Below are positions 9,590 to 17,078 of a stretch of 64,000 nucleotides of DNA, one piece after another. This DNA is from Streptococcus respiraculi (GTDB taxonomy: Bacteria > Bacillota > Bacilli > Lactobacillales > Streptococcaceae): contig NZ_CP022680.1 of assembly GCF_003595525.1 (NCBI RefSeq), forward strand, positions 1,973,501 to 2,037,500, given 5' to 3'. The position numbers were made by a program, and so were the translations under genes. The notes below the pieces were generated by a model. That model did no database searches. It saw only the letters and a program-made list of their open reading frames with translations, and was not told the origin of the DNA. Numbering within the stretch: the first letter of the stretch is position 1; every line of letters begins with the position of its first letter.

Positions 9590-10799
9590 TGTACTCTCCT
9601 TTTTTTACGCCAGCAAAGCAGGCAAATAAGCCACTTCCGACATGTGTGATATACTCATTTAACTTGTCCAGATTTCCGAGATTGTTCTGAATGGTGATAA
9701 ACTGTTCTGGATCTTTTTGGAAAGAAATAAAGAGTAGGCCTGAGTCAAATTGCCCCGTTTTCTCATCAATTCCATCTGAATAGGAAAAGGCCCTACGATA
9801 AATTTCAATGCCTGTTTCCTTAGCCAGACGAACATGGGAATCAACAGGCACAACTGGCTCACCCTTATCGTCTTTTAAGTCCAAGTCCACCTCGTCAAAT
9901 TCATCTTTTTGCCCAAAGGCTGCACCGTTTTCCTTGTAGCGACCGAAGGTGTTTTCCTGCTCTTTCAAACTCGTCCTATCCCACGTTTCTAGGAACATCT
10001 GAATCCTGCGGACCGCCATATAGGTACCACCCCGCATCCAGTTAGCCTCATCACACCAGATGACTTCCTTAAACTCTTCTTCCGTCTTCCCATTTGCCGT
10101 GCCGTCTTTAAACCCAAAAAGGTTGCGTGGCGTTTCCTTGCGATTGCCAATCGCTGCAAAACCAGCTTGACTCCATTTCATGGTTACGAGACTGCGACCT
10201 TTTCGGACTAGGTTTCGGACAGCATGAAAAGCAACTTGCGCATCGTCAGCACAGGCCTGAATGACAATATCTCCTCCAGTATAGGCTTCCTTGAGCTGGT
10301 CCCTTGGAAAGACTGGTAAATCTCGAAACTCTTTTGGTTTCTTACTTTCCAAACCTAGCTTAGTCAAAAAAGCAGGTGAAATCCCAAAAGTAAGGGTCAG
10401 GCGGTGGGGATTCAGACCAACCGTCTCTCCTGTGTCGAATGGTGGAAGATACCCGTTGTCCCCATCTTCTTTTACCAGCTTTCCAGCCACTAATTTCTCA
10501 CTGTAATTTGTCCAATCTTTGAACATCTGAATGACTTCATCCTTGTCTGTTGAATGCAGGTCAAGTACAACGAAATACACATTTTTCTGGGTCGGAGTCA
10601 CGATTCCTGCCTGGTGTTCCCCATAAAAAGAAATAGCTTCATTTCCTTCTACCTTTGCAGTTTCGCCAGTCACCTTATGCGCGAAAAAAGCAGACGCACC
10701 AGAGGCTCCAAGCGCAAGCCCAGCTCCTCCTATACCTGCTTTTTTTAAAAATTCGCGACGATCCATTTTTTTATCAAACCATTTTTCGTCTTTTGTCAT
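9567..10799 (-). CDS. efeB: Tat-exported DyP-type heme peroxidase EfeB/FepB
   Basis: A dye-decolourising-type peroxidase, 410 residues, that works outside the membrane with EfeO and EfeU; roles in ferrous iron oxidation or heme iron release have been proposed for the family. The signal peptide has a clear twin-arginine motif (DRREFLKKAG) before a hydrophobic alanine/glycine stretch. The DyP hallmark GFKDGTANG (GxxDG) and the proximal heme histidine in PVDSHVRLA are present. It starts 3 bases after the efeO stop and overlaps efeU. Having the Tat genes in the same operon makes it the dedicated substrate. Confidence 0.95.
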   Translation of the reverse strand: MTKDEKWFDKKMDRREFLKKAGIGGAGLALGASGASAFFAHKVTGETAKVEGNEAISFYGEHQAGIVTPTQKNVYFVVLDLHSTDKDEVIQMFKDWTNYSEKLVAGKLVKEDGDNGYLPPFDTGETVGLNPHRLTLTFGISPAFLTKLGLESKKPKEFRDLPVFPRDQLKEAYTGGDIVIQACADDAQVAFHAVRNLVRKGRSLVTMKWSQAGFAAIGNRKETPRNLFGFKDGTANGKTEEEFKEVIWCDEANWMRGGTYMAVRRIQMFLETWDRTSLKEQENTFGRYKENGAAFGQKDEFDEVDLDLKDDKGEPVVPVDSHVRLAKETGIEIYRRAFSYSDGIDEKTGQFDSGLLFISFQKDPEQFITIQNNLGNLDKLNEYITHVGSGLFACFAGVKKGEYIGQALFE

Positions 10800-10802
10800 T
10801 GT

Positions 10803-11669
10803 TTATTTCCCGTCCAAGATAATCCCCATTTGAGAAAGTGGCTCACCTAACTTGGTTACTGCTTCAGCCAGGGCTTTCGTATCTTCCTTGCTCAAATCTG
10901 TATAGAGTTTATAGTGCGTGTCATCTGTCATGTATTGATCCAGCAGACCATTCACATTCTTAAATTCTTTTTCAAGAGTCGTAACAAGGCTAGAATCTTT
11001 GTTCTCCAAGACTGGCTTAAAGAGTTCAAAAATCTTCTCTGCTCCTTCGATGTTGGCTCTGAAGTCATACAGGTCTGTGTGGGAATACACTTCTTCTTCC
11101 CCAGTAATCTTGCTTGTGGCTACTTCATTTAGCAAATCAACCGCCCCTGTCAACATGATCTCAGGTGTCACTTCTACAGTTGCAATTTTCGCTTTTAATT
11201 CCTTGATGTCATTGACTAATTGATCCGCATACTGTTCCGTACCTGTTGTGGTATTTTCTTCCCAAAGAATTTTTTCAATGCGGTGGAAACCTGACCAACC
11301 GTCTTCTGTTTTGTTTTCTTCCATATAGTCTACCAATCGGAAGTCAATTTTCACATCTGATTCGCCAAAGCTTTCTGCAATCGGCTCTGAACGCTCATAG
11401 GCCATCCGAATAACTGGATAGACTGTTTTCGCTTCTTCTAATTTGCCATCTTTGAGTAATTGGGCAAAATTTTCCGTATCGGTCAACAATTGTCCGATTT
11501 GTGCTTCTACAAATACTTTGTAATCAGTCGTTGCTTTGTCCAATGCTTTTTGGTCGACCTGCATCGTTGTGCTTTCTTGCGTTGTCTCCTGTGTCGATGT
11601 TGCCGTTCCACACGCTGTCAATAAAAGCGCTGATGATAATAGAACAATACCAAGTTTTTTCATCTTCAT
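10803..11669 (-). CDS. efeO: EfeO-like imelysin-family iron-binding lipoprotein
   Basis: An extracytoplasmic iron-binding lipoprotein, 288 residues, with lipobox LLLTACG at residues about 16-22 and a threonine/serine-rich linker. The rest is the helical M75/imelysin domain (for example FHRIEKILW, the family's HxxE-type motif). It lacks the cupredoxin domain of some EfeO proteins. It is the first gene of the efe-tat operon, immediately behind a promoter with a PerR/Fur-like box. Two ATGs two codons apart (11669 and 11663) are both compatible with the AAGGAAAGGGA site. Confidence 0.92.
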   Translation of the reverse strand: MKMKKLGIVLLSSALLLTACGTATSTQETTQESTTMQVDQKALDKATTDYKVFVEAQIGQLLTDTENFAQLLKDGKLEEAKTVYPVIRMAYERSEPIAESFGESDVKIDFRLVDYMEENKTEDGWSGFHRIEKILWEENTTTGTEQYADQLVNDIKELKAKIATVEVTPEIMLTGAVDLLNEVATSKITGEEEVYSHTDLYDFRANIEGAEKIFELFKPVLENKDSSLVTTLEKEFKNVNGLLDQYMTDDTHYKLYTDLSKEDTKALAEAVTKLGEPLSQMGIILDGK

Positions 11670-11694
11670 TCCCTTTCCTTAAAAACCTTTCTCT

Positions 11695-11767
11695 ATTATA
11701 GCATAGCTTTTCTCATTTTTGAACAATTATCTGACAATTTTAATGCTGATTAGAATGATACTAATCA
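11695..11767 (-). promoter_or_regulatory. efe-tat operon promoter with PerR/Fur-like box
   Basis: An extended -10 TGCTATAAT (hexamer 11695-11700, minus strand) lies about 26 bases before efeO. Upstream at 11747-11767 is TGATTAG-7-CTAATCA, symmetric at 18 of 21 positions. Its minus-strand core TTAGTATCATTCTAA differs by one base from the streptococcal PerR box TTAGAATCATTCTAA as I remember it. Control by a PerR/Fur-type regulator in response to iron or peroxide is inferred. The box is centred about 60 bases upstream of the -10. Confidence 0.6.
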
Positions 11768-11807
11768 ACATTATCCTGTCTGTACTCGCACAGTTTATCG
11801 ACAGATA

Positions 11808-11826
11808 TTCGTACGAAAAGTACGAA
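11808..11826. repeat. Short palindrome TTCGTAC-5-GTACGAA
   Basis: A perfect 7-bp inverted repeat with a 5-base loop between the adhesin terminator and the efe promoter. Function unknown; it could be a protein-binding site or a hairpin. Confidence 0.3.
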
Positions 11827-11858
11827 CCTCTCGTCTAAAAGAAGAATACATGGCATTC

Positions 11859-11890
11859 AAAAAAGGATAGGAATCATCTCCTATCCTTTT
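11859..11890 (-). terminator. Adhesin gene terminator
   Basis: AAAAGGATAGGA (11861-11872) pairs over 12 bp with TCCTATCCTTTT (11879-11890). On the minus strand it ends in a run of Ts and lies 27 bases after the adhesin stop codon. Confidence 0.85.
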
Positions 11891-11917
11891 ACTCCTTTTA
11901 TCATCCGCTAGGCGAAA

Positions 11918-14900
11918 TTAATCTTTTTTGGCACGATATACAAATCCTGCAAGTCCTACTAAGGCAAGACCCACTACACCCATCCAGATAGAGGCAGCTT
12001 CACCTGTACGTGGAAGAATGGTTTTTGGTCTGACAGGTACTCTTCCACTTGGAGGTGGTGTTTGACTAGATGACATCGGAGTGGATGAACTGCTTGAAGG
12101 CTCTGTTGACGAACTTGGTTCAGTCGATGATGAACTTGGCTCCGTTGATGATGGCGGAGGTGTTTGCGTTTTCTTATTTGCAAACTTACCAAGGTCAACT
12201 GTCTGACCATCTTCTGAAACCGTCACTTCACGTGTTTCTGTACTCAAATCGTAACCAGAAATTGTTTTTTCTTCTGCAAGCGTATACGTTCCATAAGGAA
12301 TTGACTTAAAGGTCGCAGTTCCTTTTGAATCCGTCGTTTCTCGAGCAACAACTGTATCACCCTGTTTCAAGACAAAGACAACACCTGGCAAGACTTTAAA
12401 TTCATCGTCTGCATCAACTTTAGTGACAGTCACACTACCCTTGATTAGATGGTTCTCAAATGTTTTTAGATCAACCACTTGTCCATCTTTAGCAATCTTC
12501 ACTTCACGTGTTTCTGTACTCAAGACATAACCATCTAGTGTTGATTTCTCAACAAGGGTATACTCACCATATGGGACAGCTTCAAAAATAGCTTCTCCGT
12601 TTTCATTTGTTTTTGCTGTTGCAACTTCTTTATCATCTTGTTTCAAAGCAAAGACAACGCCTGGCAATAATTTTGTTTTATCATCTGCATCGACTTTGGT
12701 TACTTTGACACTGCCTTTAATTGGACGATTTTCAAAATCAGAAACTTCTACCACTTGATCCAATTCTGAAATCATCACTTCACGTTTTTCATCGCTCAAG
12801 ATATACCCATCAATAGTTGATACCTCAACTAATGTATAGGCTCCCTTCGTAAGATCATCAAAACGAGCTTCTCCGTTTGCATCGGTTTTCTTTCTTGCAA
12901 TTTCTTTATCACCTTGTTTCAAGGCAAAAACAACACCTGACAATCGTTTTGCTTTATCGTCTGCGTCCACTTTAGTAACTTTAATACTGCCTTTAATTTG
13001 TTTGTTCACAATGTTGCCTAAAGAAATCACCTGATGATCCTCATCGATTGTCACTTCTCTTGGTTCAAAATTAAGAGCATAACCATCAACAGTTGATTTT
13101 TCAACAAGGGTATAGGTTCCTTCTGGGATTCCTTCAAACTGTACAATACCATTTGTATCTGATGTTGCAGTATATAATTCCTTATCGCCTTGTTTTAAAG
13201 CAAACTCAACTCCAGCTAAAGCATATACTGGCGTAGAAGAACTCCGTTCATTTACGACCGTAGCCGCGCGATCGACAACACCACCACCAGAAGGCGACTC
13301 TTGATACACAATAGAAGATGAAATATAACAACCTTTTGGTGCAGCTTCGCCTTCTTGATCCGCCCGTAGAGAGGCAGCAGAACGATCGACAACACCACCA
13401 TGATTATAAATCGGAGGAGTGATTATACTAGAATGAGAGCCTGGAGGACATGGAACATCTGAAACTTTCCTAAATTCTATTACACCTGTGATGAGTTTCT
13501 TATTTGCAACCTGATAGTGAGCTGTTTGCACAGCCTCTTGATTCAAATCAATCGTCTGCGTAGGATTTTCAGGAAGCTTATAGCCATCTGGCGCTTCAAT
13601 TTCTGTAACAGTATAGACCCCTAGAGGTAGGTTGCTCACAGTAGCTTTCCCATCACGATCAGTGGTTACACGTTTTACTTCTTGTCCATCTGCATCGGAA
13701 ACTTGAAAGACAGCACCACCTAAATGTAGAGATTTATTCTTACTATCAACTTTTTCAATTTGAATATCTTTATGAGGGACACAGACTTCTTTTTGGGCAT
13801 AACTATCCAAGGCTTTTGCCCACTCTTGAGTATCTTCTTTTTCTAATAAAACAATAATCCCTGACTTCTTGCTTTTTCCTGAAGTTTTATCTTTGTAAAT
13901 TGCTTCTGGAACATACCAAATCCCTGTATCTACTAGATAATTTCCATGTGAGATGAACACATACTTCGTATGGGTATTGTTTTGAGTGGTATATTCAATA
14001 CCATCGCTCTTGACAGTTTTTTCAAATAAATGTGTCACATCTTGCCATGTATCGCTGTGAGAACGATAGCCTGCAAGTTCTTCATCTTCTGGAACTGCAT
14101 AGATTTCTAAGTGAGTATCATCATTAATCGGAACAGTTCGATCGTTTGGATAGCGGAATGTTAACTCACTTCCAGTACCTGATACCCTAACATTTGTTAC
14201 GGTTTTAAACGACCTGTTGATAGGGTTGATTTCTGTCAATTTTGAGAGAAGCTCAACAGGGTTGTCCGGAGTCACACTATTGATTGAAGCGATGTCTTTC
14301 TGACTCCAGAAAACTACATTATAGGTATAGGAGTATTCTCGACCAGCATAAGTTCCTGTAAATGTATGAACCCCATTCTGTGATAATTTATCCTGATCCA
14401 GTGTTTCAATATACTCTGTATGAATACGAATGTCTTGGTGCTTTTCTACGTAATCAGTGAAGACGTAGGTAATGGCCTTAGTCGCTGGATCATAGTGAGC
14501 TGTTGCCACCAGTTCTCCGCCATTATCAGTCGTATAAATATCTTTTGCCCGAGCAATATTTTGTTGCATCAAGTCATTAAAACGAGTCTCTTGTGGCAAC
14601 TGTACTGTGAAGAAGTCTCCTTTTTTCAAGGAAAGATTTTCATTCTTCAAAGTCCCATCAAAATGAGTCTGGATATTTTGGAAGGCATTGGCAGAATAAT
14701 CTTCACCTGGTCCTGCCCATTTACCACCACCGTTATACTTATAATGGCGAATCGAAACATCCGTAAAGTCATTATTCACATTTCTACCAACTTTACAGGA
14801 ATCACCATAAACATAGCTAATATTCGTATCTGATTCTGATGCATCTACTGCGAATACCTGGCCTACACTAGCAACATTACTGGCTAGCAATCCTAGTGTG

Positions 14901-14938
14901 GCACCAAGGTATACGAACTTTTTAAAAAACTTTTTCAT
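11918..14938 (-). CDS. LPXTG cell-wall-anchored adhesin with CnaB (SpaA-type) repeats
   Basis: A surface protein of 1006 residues, starting at the ATG at 14938 (AAGGA upstream). Order: signal peptide ending near QVFAVDA; a ~330-residue N-terminal region with an MSCRAMM-like segment (FTVQLPQETRF, ITYVFTDYVEKHQDI); five CnaB/prealbumin-like domains with E-box motifs (YTVTEIEAP, YTLVEKST twice, YTLVEVST, YTLAEEKT) and lysines in VTKVD for intramolecular isopeptide bonds; a Ser/Pro/Glu-rich wall spanner; and the sorting signal LPRTG, membrane helix and RAKKD tail. The second CnaB domain is interrupted by about 90 residues containing two copies of GGVVDR-[SA]-A. Four cysteines, rare in such proteins, are visible. 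No pilin motif or sortase gene is adjacent. The ligand is not predictable. Confidence 0.93.
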   Translation of the reverse strand: MKKFFKKFVYLGATLGLLASNVASVGQVFAVDASESDTNISYVYGDSCKVGRNVNNDFTDVSIRHYKYNGGGKWAGPGEDYSANAFQNIQTHFDGTLKNENLSLKKGDFFTVQLPQETRFNDLMQQNIARAKDIYTTDNGGELVATAHYDPATKAITYVFTDYVEKHQDIRIHTEYIETLDQDKLSQNGVHTFTGTYAGREYSYTYNVVFWSQKDIASINSVTPDNPVELLSKLTEINPINRSFKTVTNVRVSGTGSELTFRYPNDRTVPINDDTHLEIYAVPEDEELAGYRSHSDTWQDVTHLFEKTVKSDGIEYTTQNNTHTKYVFISHGNYLVDTGIWYVPEAIYKDKTSGKSKKSGIIVLLEKEDTQEWAKALDSYAQKEVCVPHKDIQIEKVDSKNKSLHLGGAVFQVSDADGQEVKRVTTDRDGKATVSNLPLGVYTVTEIEAPDGYKLPENPTQTIDLNQEAVQTAHYQVANKKLITGVIEFRKVSDVPCPPGSHSSIITPPIYNHGGVVDRSAASLRADQEGEAAPKGCYISSSIVYQESPSGGGVVDRAATVVNERSSSTPVYALAGVEFALKQGDKELYTATSDTNGIVQFEGIPEGTYTLVEKSTVDGYALNFEPREVTIDEDHQVISLGNIVNKQIKGSIKVTKVDADDKAKRLSGVVFALKQGDKEIARKKTDANGEARFDDLTKGAYTLVEVSTIDGYILSDEKREVMISELDQVVEVSDFENRPIKGSVKVTKVDADDKTKLLPGVVFALKQDDKEVATAKTNENGEAIFEAVPYGEYTLVEKSTLDGYVLSTETREVKIAKDGQVVDLKTFENHLIKGSVTVTKVDADDEFKVLPGVVFVLKQGDTVVARETTDSKGTATFKSIPYGTYTLAEEKTISGYDLSTETREVTVSEDGQTVDLGKFANKKTQTPPPSSTEPSSSSTEPSSSTEPSSSSSTPMSSSQTPPPSGRVPVRPKTILPRTGEAASIWMGVVGLALVGLAGFVYRAKKD

Positions 14939-15387
14939 ATTGTTCACAATCCTTATCATTTAGCCTATAGACACATTCTCCCCCAAGAAGGGCAGTGTAT
15001 CCCTACTTTTTCAGTTCTTGTAAAAATCAATTAGCCATATCTCCCCAACTAGGCTTGATTGTACGGGATAACTAAAGAGTTTTCCACCATTCTTACATGA
15101 AATGAAATACCTTATTTGAATCATCAGCTCATCTTAATCAATGCTCCAATAATTTAGAGTGTTCAAGCTACATACAGCTCGAATGACAATCTATCACTTT
15201 CTTCAGCCTCAAAAAGACTGAGTGATTTTTTCAAAACTATATTTACTTTTTTATATCTAATACAGTCCCCTTTCTCCCTGTATTTTTGCATCATCTTATT
15301 CCCGTTTAGTGTCTGCGACAAAAGCTAGACTTCATGATACCGCACAAAACCTAGCTTTTCTTTTATTTTTTGACACCTTCTTATATT
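14939..15387 (-). promoter_or_regulatory. Long 5' leader of the adhesin gene, with a hairpin
   Basis: About 440 bases separate the adhesin start from its promoter, and no gene is visible here. The only strong structure is AAAAGCTAG (15320-15328) pairing with CTAGCTTTT (15351-15359), about 20-60 bases into the inferred transcript. On the plus strand the same hairpin is followed by T-rich sequence like a terminator, but no plus-strand gene precedes it. The rest is AT-rich without a recognised riboswitch. Confidence 0.4.
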
Positions 15388-15416
15388 ATTATATCATATT
15401 TGACGGGGTATGTAAA
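15388..15416 (-). promoter_or_regulatory. Adhesin gene promoter
   Basis: Minus-strand -35 TTTACA (15411-15416), 17-base spacer and consensus -10 TATAAT (15388-15393) with TGA in front. It is the best promoter between the kinase terminator and the adhesin, and implies a leader of about 440 bases. Confidence 0.6.
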
Positions 15417-15511
15417 ACATTGATTATTCAACTTTAATTATCCCCCTGAATTTTTAAAAGCGTTTTTTGTAATCCTTTCCATGATTTGCTCCATCTGAAC
15501 AAAAAAACTCC

Positions 15512-15544
15512 AAAAAATGAGCAAAACCCATTAGGAGATGCTCA
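15512..15544 (-). terminator. Terminator after the kinase/CoA-binding gene pair
   Basis: On the minus strand TGAGCA (15539-15544) and TGCTCA (15518-15523) form the base of a hairpin followed by TTTTTT. It lies about 60 bases after the kinase stop codon. Confidence 0.55.
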
Positions 15545-15604
15545 CTTTCTATACGATTGTTCATAAAGAAAAAAACAATAAAAACTACTATTTATTTGGT
15601 TCCT

Positions 15605-16120
15605 TTACCGAAAAGAAGAGAATTGGATTTCCTCTATCTGCTGACAAATCAGTTGAACAGCCGCCTCTAAACTCAGCTCAGCTGATAGCAAGACTTCTTC
15701 TTCCCAGCCAAGATAGTCCTTATCAATCCACCACCGTTTCATATCCTCCGGTGTAAAATCAGCCCTTTTGGAACGAGTAGCATGCCGCTTAACCGTTTCT
15801 TCAAAGGGGATGTCATAGTAATAGGCATAGACACGAGGAGCAAACAGCTGATGCAATTGCGCTAGCATCTCCCCATAAATATCAGCTTCATAAAAGCCTT
15901 CAACAATGACCAGCAAATCCTCTGCATGCCCGAAGCGTGCAATGGTTTCTGTTAGCCCAATGGATAAATTCCCTGGTTCAACCTTTTCTTTCAACATGGT
16001 TCTTCTAACATTATCTTGAGAAACCACCAAGGTTTTACGGCCATAGTGATGTTGCAAGGCCTCTGCCAGGCTCGTCTTTCCTGAACCAGAATTGCCGCGG
16101 ATAATGACTAAAGTTGCCAC
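15605..16120 (-). CDS. P-loop NTPase, kinase-like (AAA_33 type)
   Basis: A 171-residue P-loop protein. Walker A is at the N-terminus (IIRGNSGSGKTSLAEAL) and a Walker B-like strand LLVIVEGFYEAD lies in the middle. HATRSKR and the following DMKRWWIDKDYLG resemble the lid region of small-molecule or zeta-toxin-like kinases. The substrate is unknown. The start is placed at the GTG at 16120: its first base is the last of the upstream TAG stop, and AGGAG lies 7 bases before it; an upstream in-frame ATG lies wholly inside the neighbour. It is co-transcribed with the CoA-binding protein gene. Confidence 0.75.
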   Translation of the reverse strand: MATLVIIRGNSGSGKTSLAEALQHHYGRKTLVVSQDNVRRTMLKEKVEPGNLSIGLTETIARFGHAEDLLVIVEGFYEADIYGEMLAQLHQLFAPRVYAYYYDIPFEETVKRHATRSKRADFTPEDMKRWWIDKDYLGWEEEVLLSAELSLEAAVQLICQQIEEIQFSSFR

Positions 16121-16557
16121 TAGCTTACTCCTGTCATCAAGCGAACGTATTCTCGCTTGATACAACGATTCATCACCACATCGTCACGACCTGCGACTTC
16201 TAAAATAGCTGCTGCCTCTTCGTTTTGAAGCTCTAATTGGGCCCAGAAAATCTTGGCATTTGTTTCAACAAACTCACGCGCCACATCTGGCAAAAACTCA
16301 CTTCTACGAAATACATTCACGATATCAATCGCTACAGGAACATCCGCCAGAGTCGCATAGACTGTCTCTCCTAAAATCTCGCTAGCAGCTAGACGAGGAT
16401 TGATTGGGATAATCTGATACCCCATGTCCTGCATAAATTTCGCAATGCGGTTGCTAACCGTTTCTTCGCGATTGGACAGGCCTACCACTGCAATGGTCTT
16501 GCTATTAGCTAGATAACTCTTCACTTGTTCATCTGTTGGATTTTGAAATTCGTACAT
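16120..16557 (-). CDS. CoA-binding domain protein (YccU-like)
   Basis: A 145-residue single-domain protein with the Rossmann-like CoA-binding fold of the succinyl-CoA synthetase alpha N-terminus. IAVVGLSNREETVSNRIAKFMQDMGYQI carries the nucleotide loop, and VIDIVNVFRRSEFLPDVARE and NRCIKREYVRLM fit the YccU/YneT family. The cellular role is unknown. An extended -10 (TGATATAAT, hexamer 16579-16584) and a good AAAGGAGG site precede the start. The kinase-like gene downstream overlaps its stop by one base. Confidence 0.85.
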   Translation of the reverse strand: MYEFQNPTDEQVKSYLANSKTIAVVGLSNREETVSNRIAKFMQDMGYQIIPINPRLAASEILGETVYATLADVPVAIDIVNVFRRSEFLPDVAREFVETNAKIFWAQLELQNEEAAAILEVAGRDDVVMNRCIKREYVRLMTGVS

Positions 16558-16578
16558 GGTACTTCCTCCTTTTTCTTT

Positions 16579-16584
16579 ATTATA
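16579..16584 (-). promoter_or_regulatory. Extended -10 of the CoA-binding/kinase operon
   Basis: TGATATAAT on the minus strand, about 22 bases before the start codon. No clear -35. Confidence 0.5.
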
Positions 16585-16689
16585 TCATGAAAACCCTCAC
16601 ATTTTGCAAAAATAAAAGGCCTGAAATCAACAGATTTTCTGTCAACTTCAAACCCTTTAATTACCATTCACATTGTCCACTCTTGGCAA

Positions 16690-17078
16690 CATGAAGCTAA
16701 AATCGTTCAACCTAATGCGCTCATTTTCCCATTTCTAGGCTCGGAGCTAAAGCACCTCACCAAGTTACTAGAGTACTAATACTTATAGGCACGAAGCTAA
16801 AATGGTTCACTGAACTGCCCTCGCTTTCGGGTTTCTGGACTCGGGGCTAAAACAGTCCACTGGACATTACTCGCGCTTTCCTATTTTTAGGCACGAGGCT
16901 AAAACAGTCCACTGGACATTACTCGCGCTTTCCTATTTTTAGGCACGAGGCTAAAATGGTTCACTGAACTACCCTCGCTTTCGGGTTTCTGGGCTCGGGG
17001 CTAAAACAGTCCACTGGACATTACTCGCGCTTTCCTGTTTTTAGGCACGAGGCTAAAACAGTCCACTGGACTGTTTTA
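16690..17078. repeat. Tandem array of eight 50-52 bp units ending at the satB terminator
   Basis: The word GCTAA recurs at 16696, 16746, 16796, 16846, 16898, 16950, 17000 and 17052. Two unit types are interleaved: a 50-bp type with GGTTCACTGAAC and a 52-bp type with CAGTCCACTGGAC. The units at 16846 and 16898 are identical and the one at 17000 differs by one base; the first two are degenerate. Each unit has a short inverted repeat. The last unit (17054-17078) carries the complete hairpin that overlaps the satB stop codon. Units follow one another directly, so this is not CRISPR. No gene lies in 16558-17075. Confidence 0.9.
17054..17078 (-). terminator. satRAB operon hairpin overlapping the satB stop codon
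   Basis: TAAAACAGTCCA (17054-17065) and TGGACTGTTTTA (17067-17078) form a perfect 12-bp stem with one loop base. The satB stop codon is part of the stem. On the minus strand GTTTTA is the 3' arm, with little T tract beyond it. It is probably the operon terminator and the seed of the adjacent tandem array. Confidence 0.6.

Noticed and set aside
11974..12210. 78-codon frame overlapping the adhesin wall-spanning region
   Set aside because: An out-of-frame reading of the Ser/Pro/Glu repeats; composition (His/Gln/Arg-rich) is an artefact of the repeat.
14420..14833. 137-codon plus-strand frame opposite the adhesin
   Set aside because: Antisense to the adhesin N-terminal domain, no ribosome binding site, and no recognisable family.
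15320..15359. Plus-strand terminator
   Set aside because: It has terminator shape on the plus strand, but no plus-strand gene lies upstream; it is described as a leader hairpin instead.
16690..17078. CRISPR array
   Set aside because: Units repeat end to end with no unique spacers, there are no cas genes, and the period follows a terminator hairpin.
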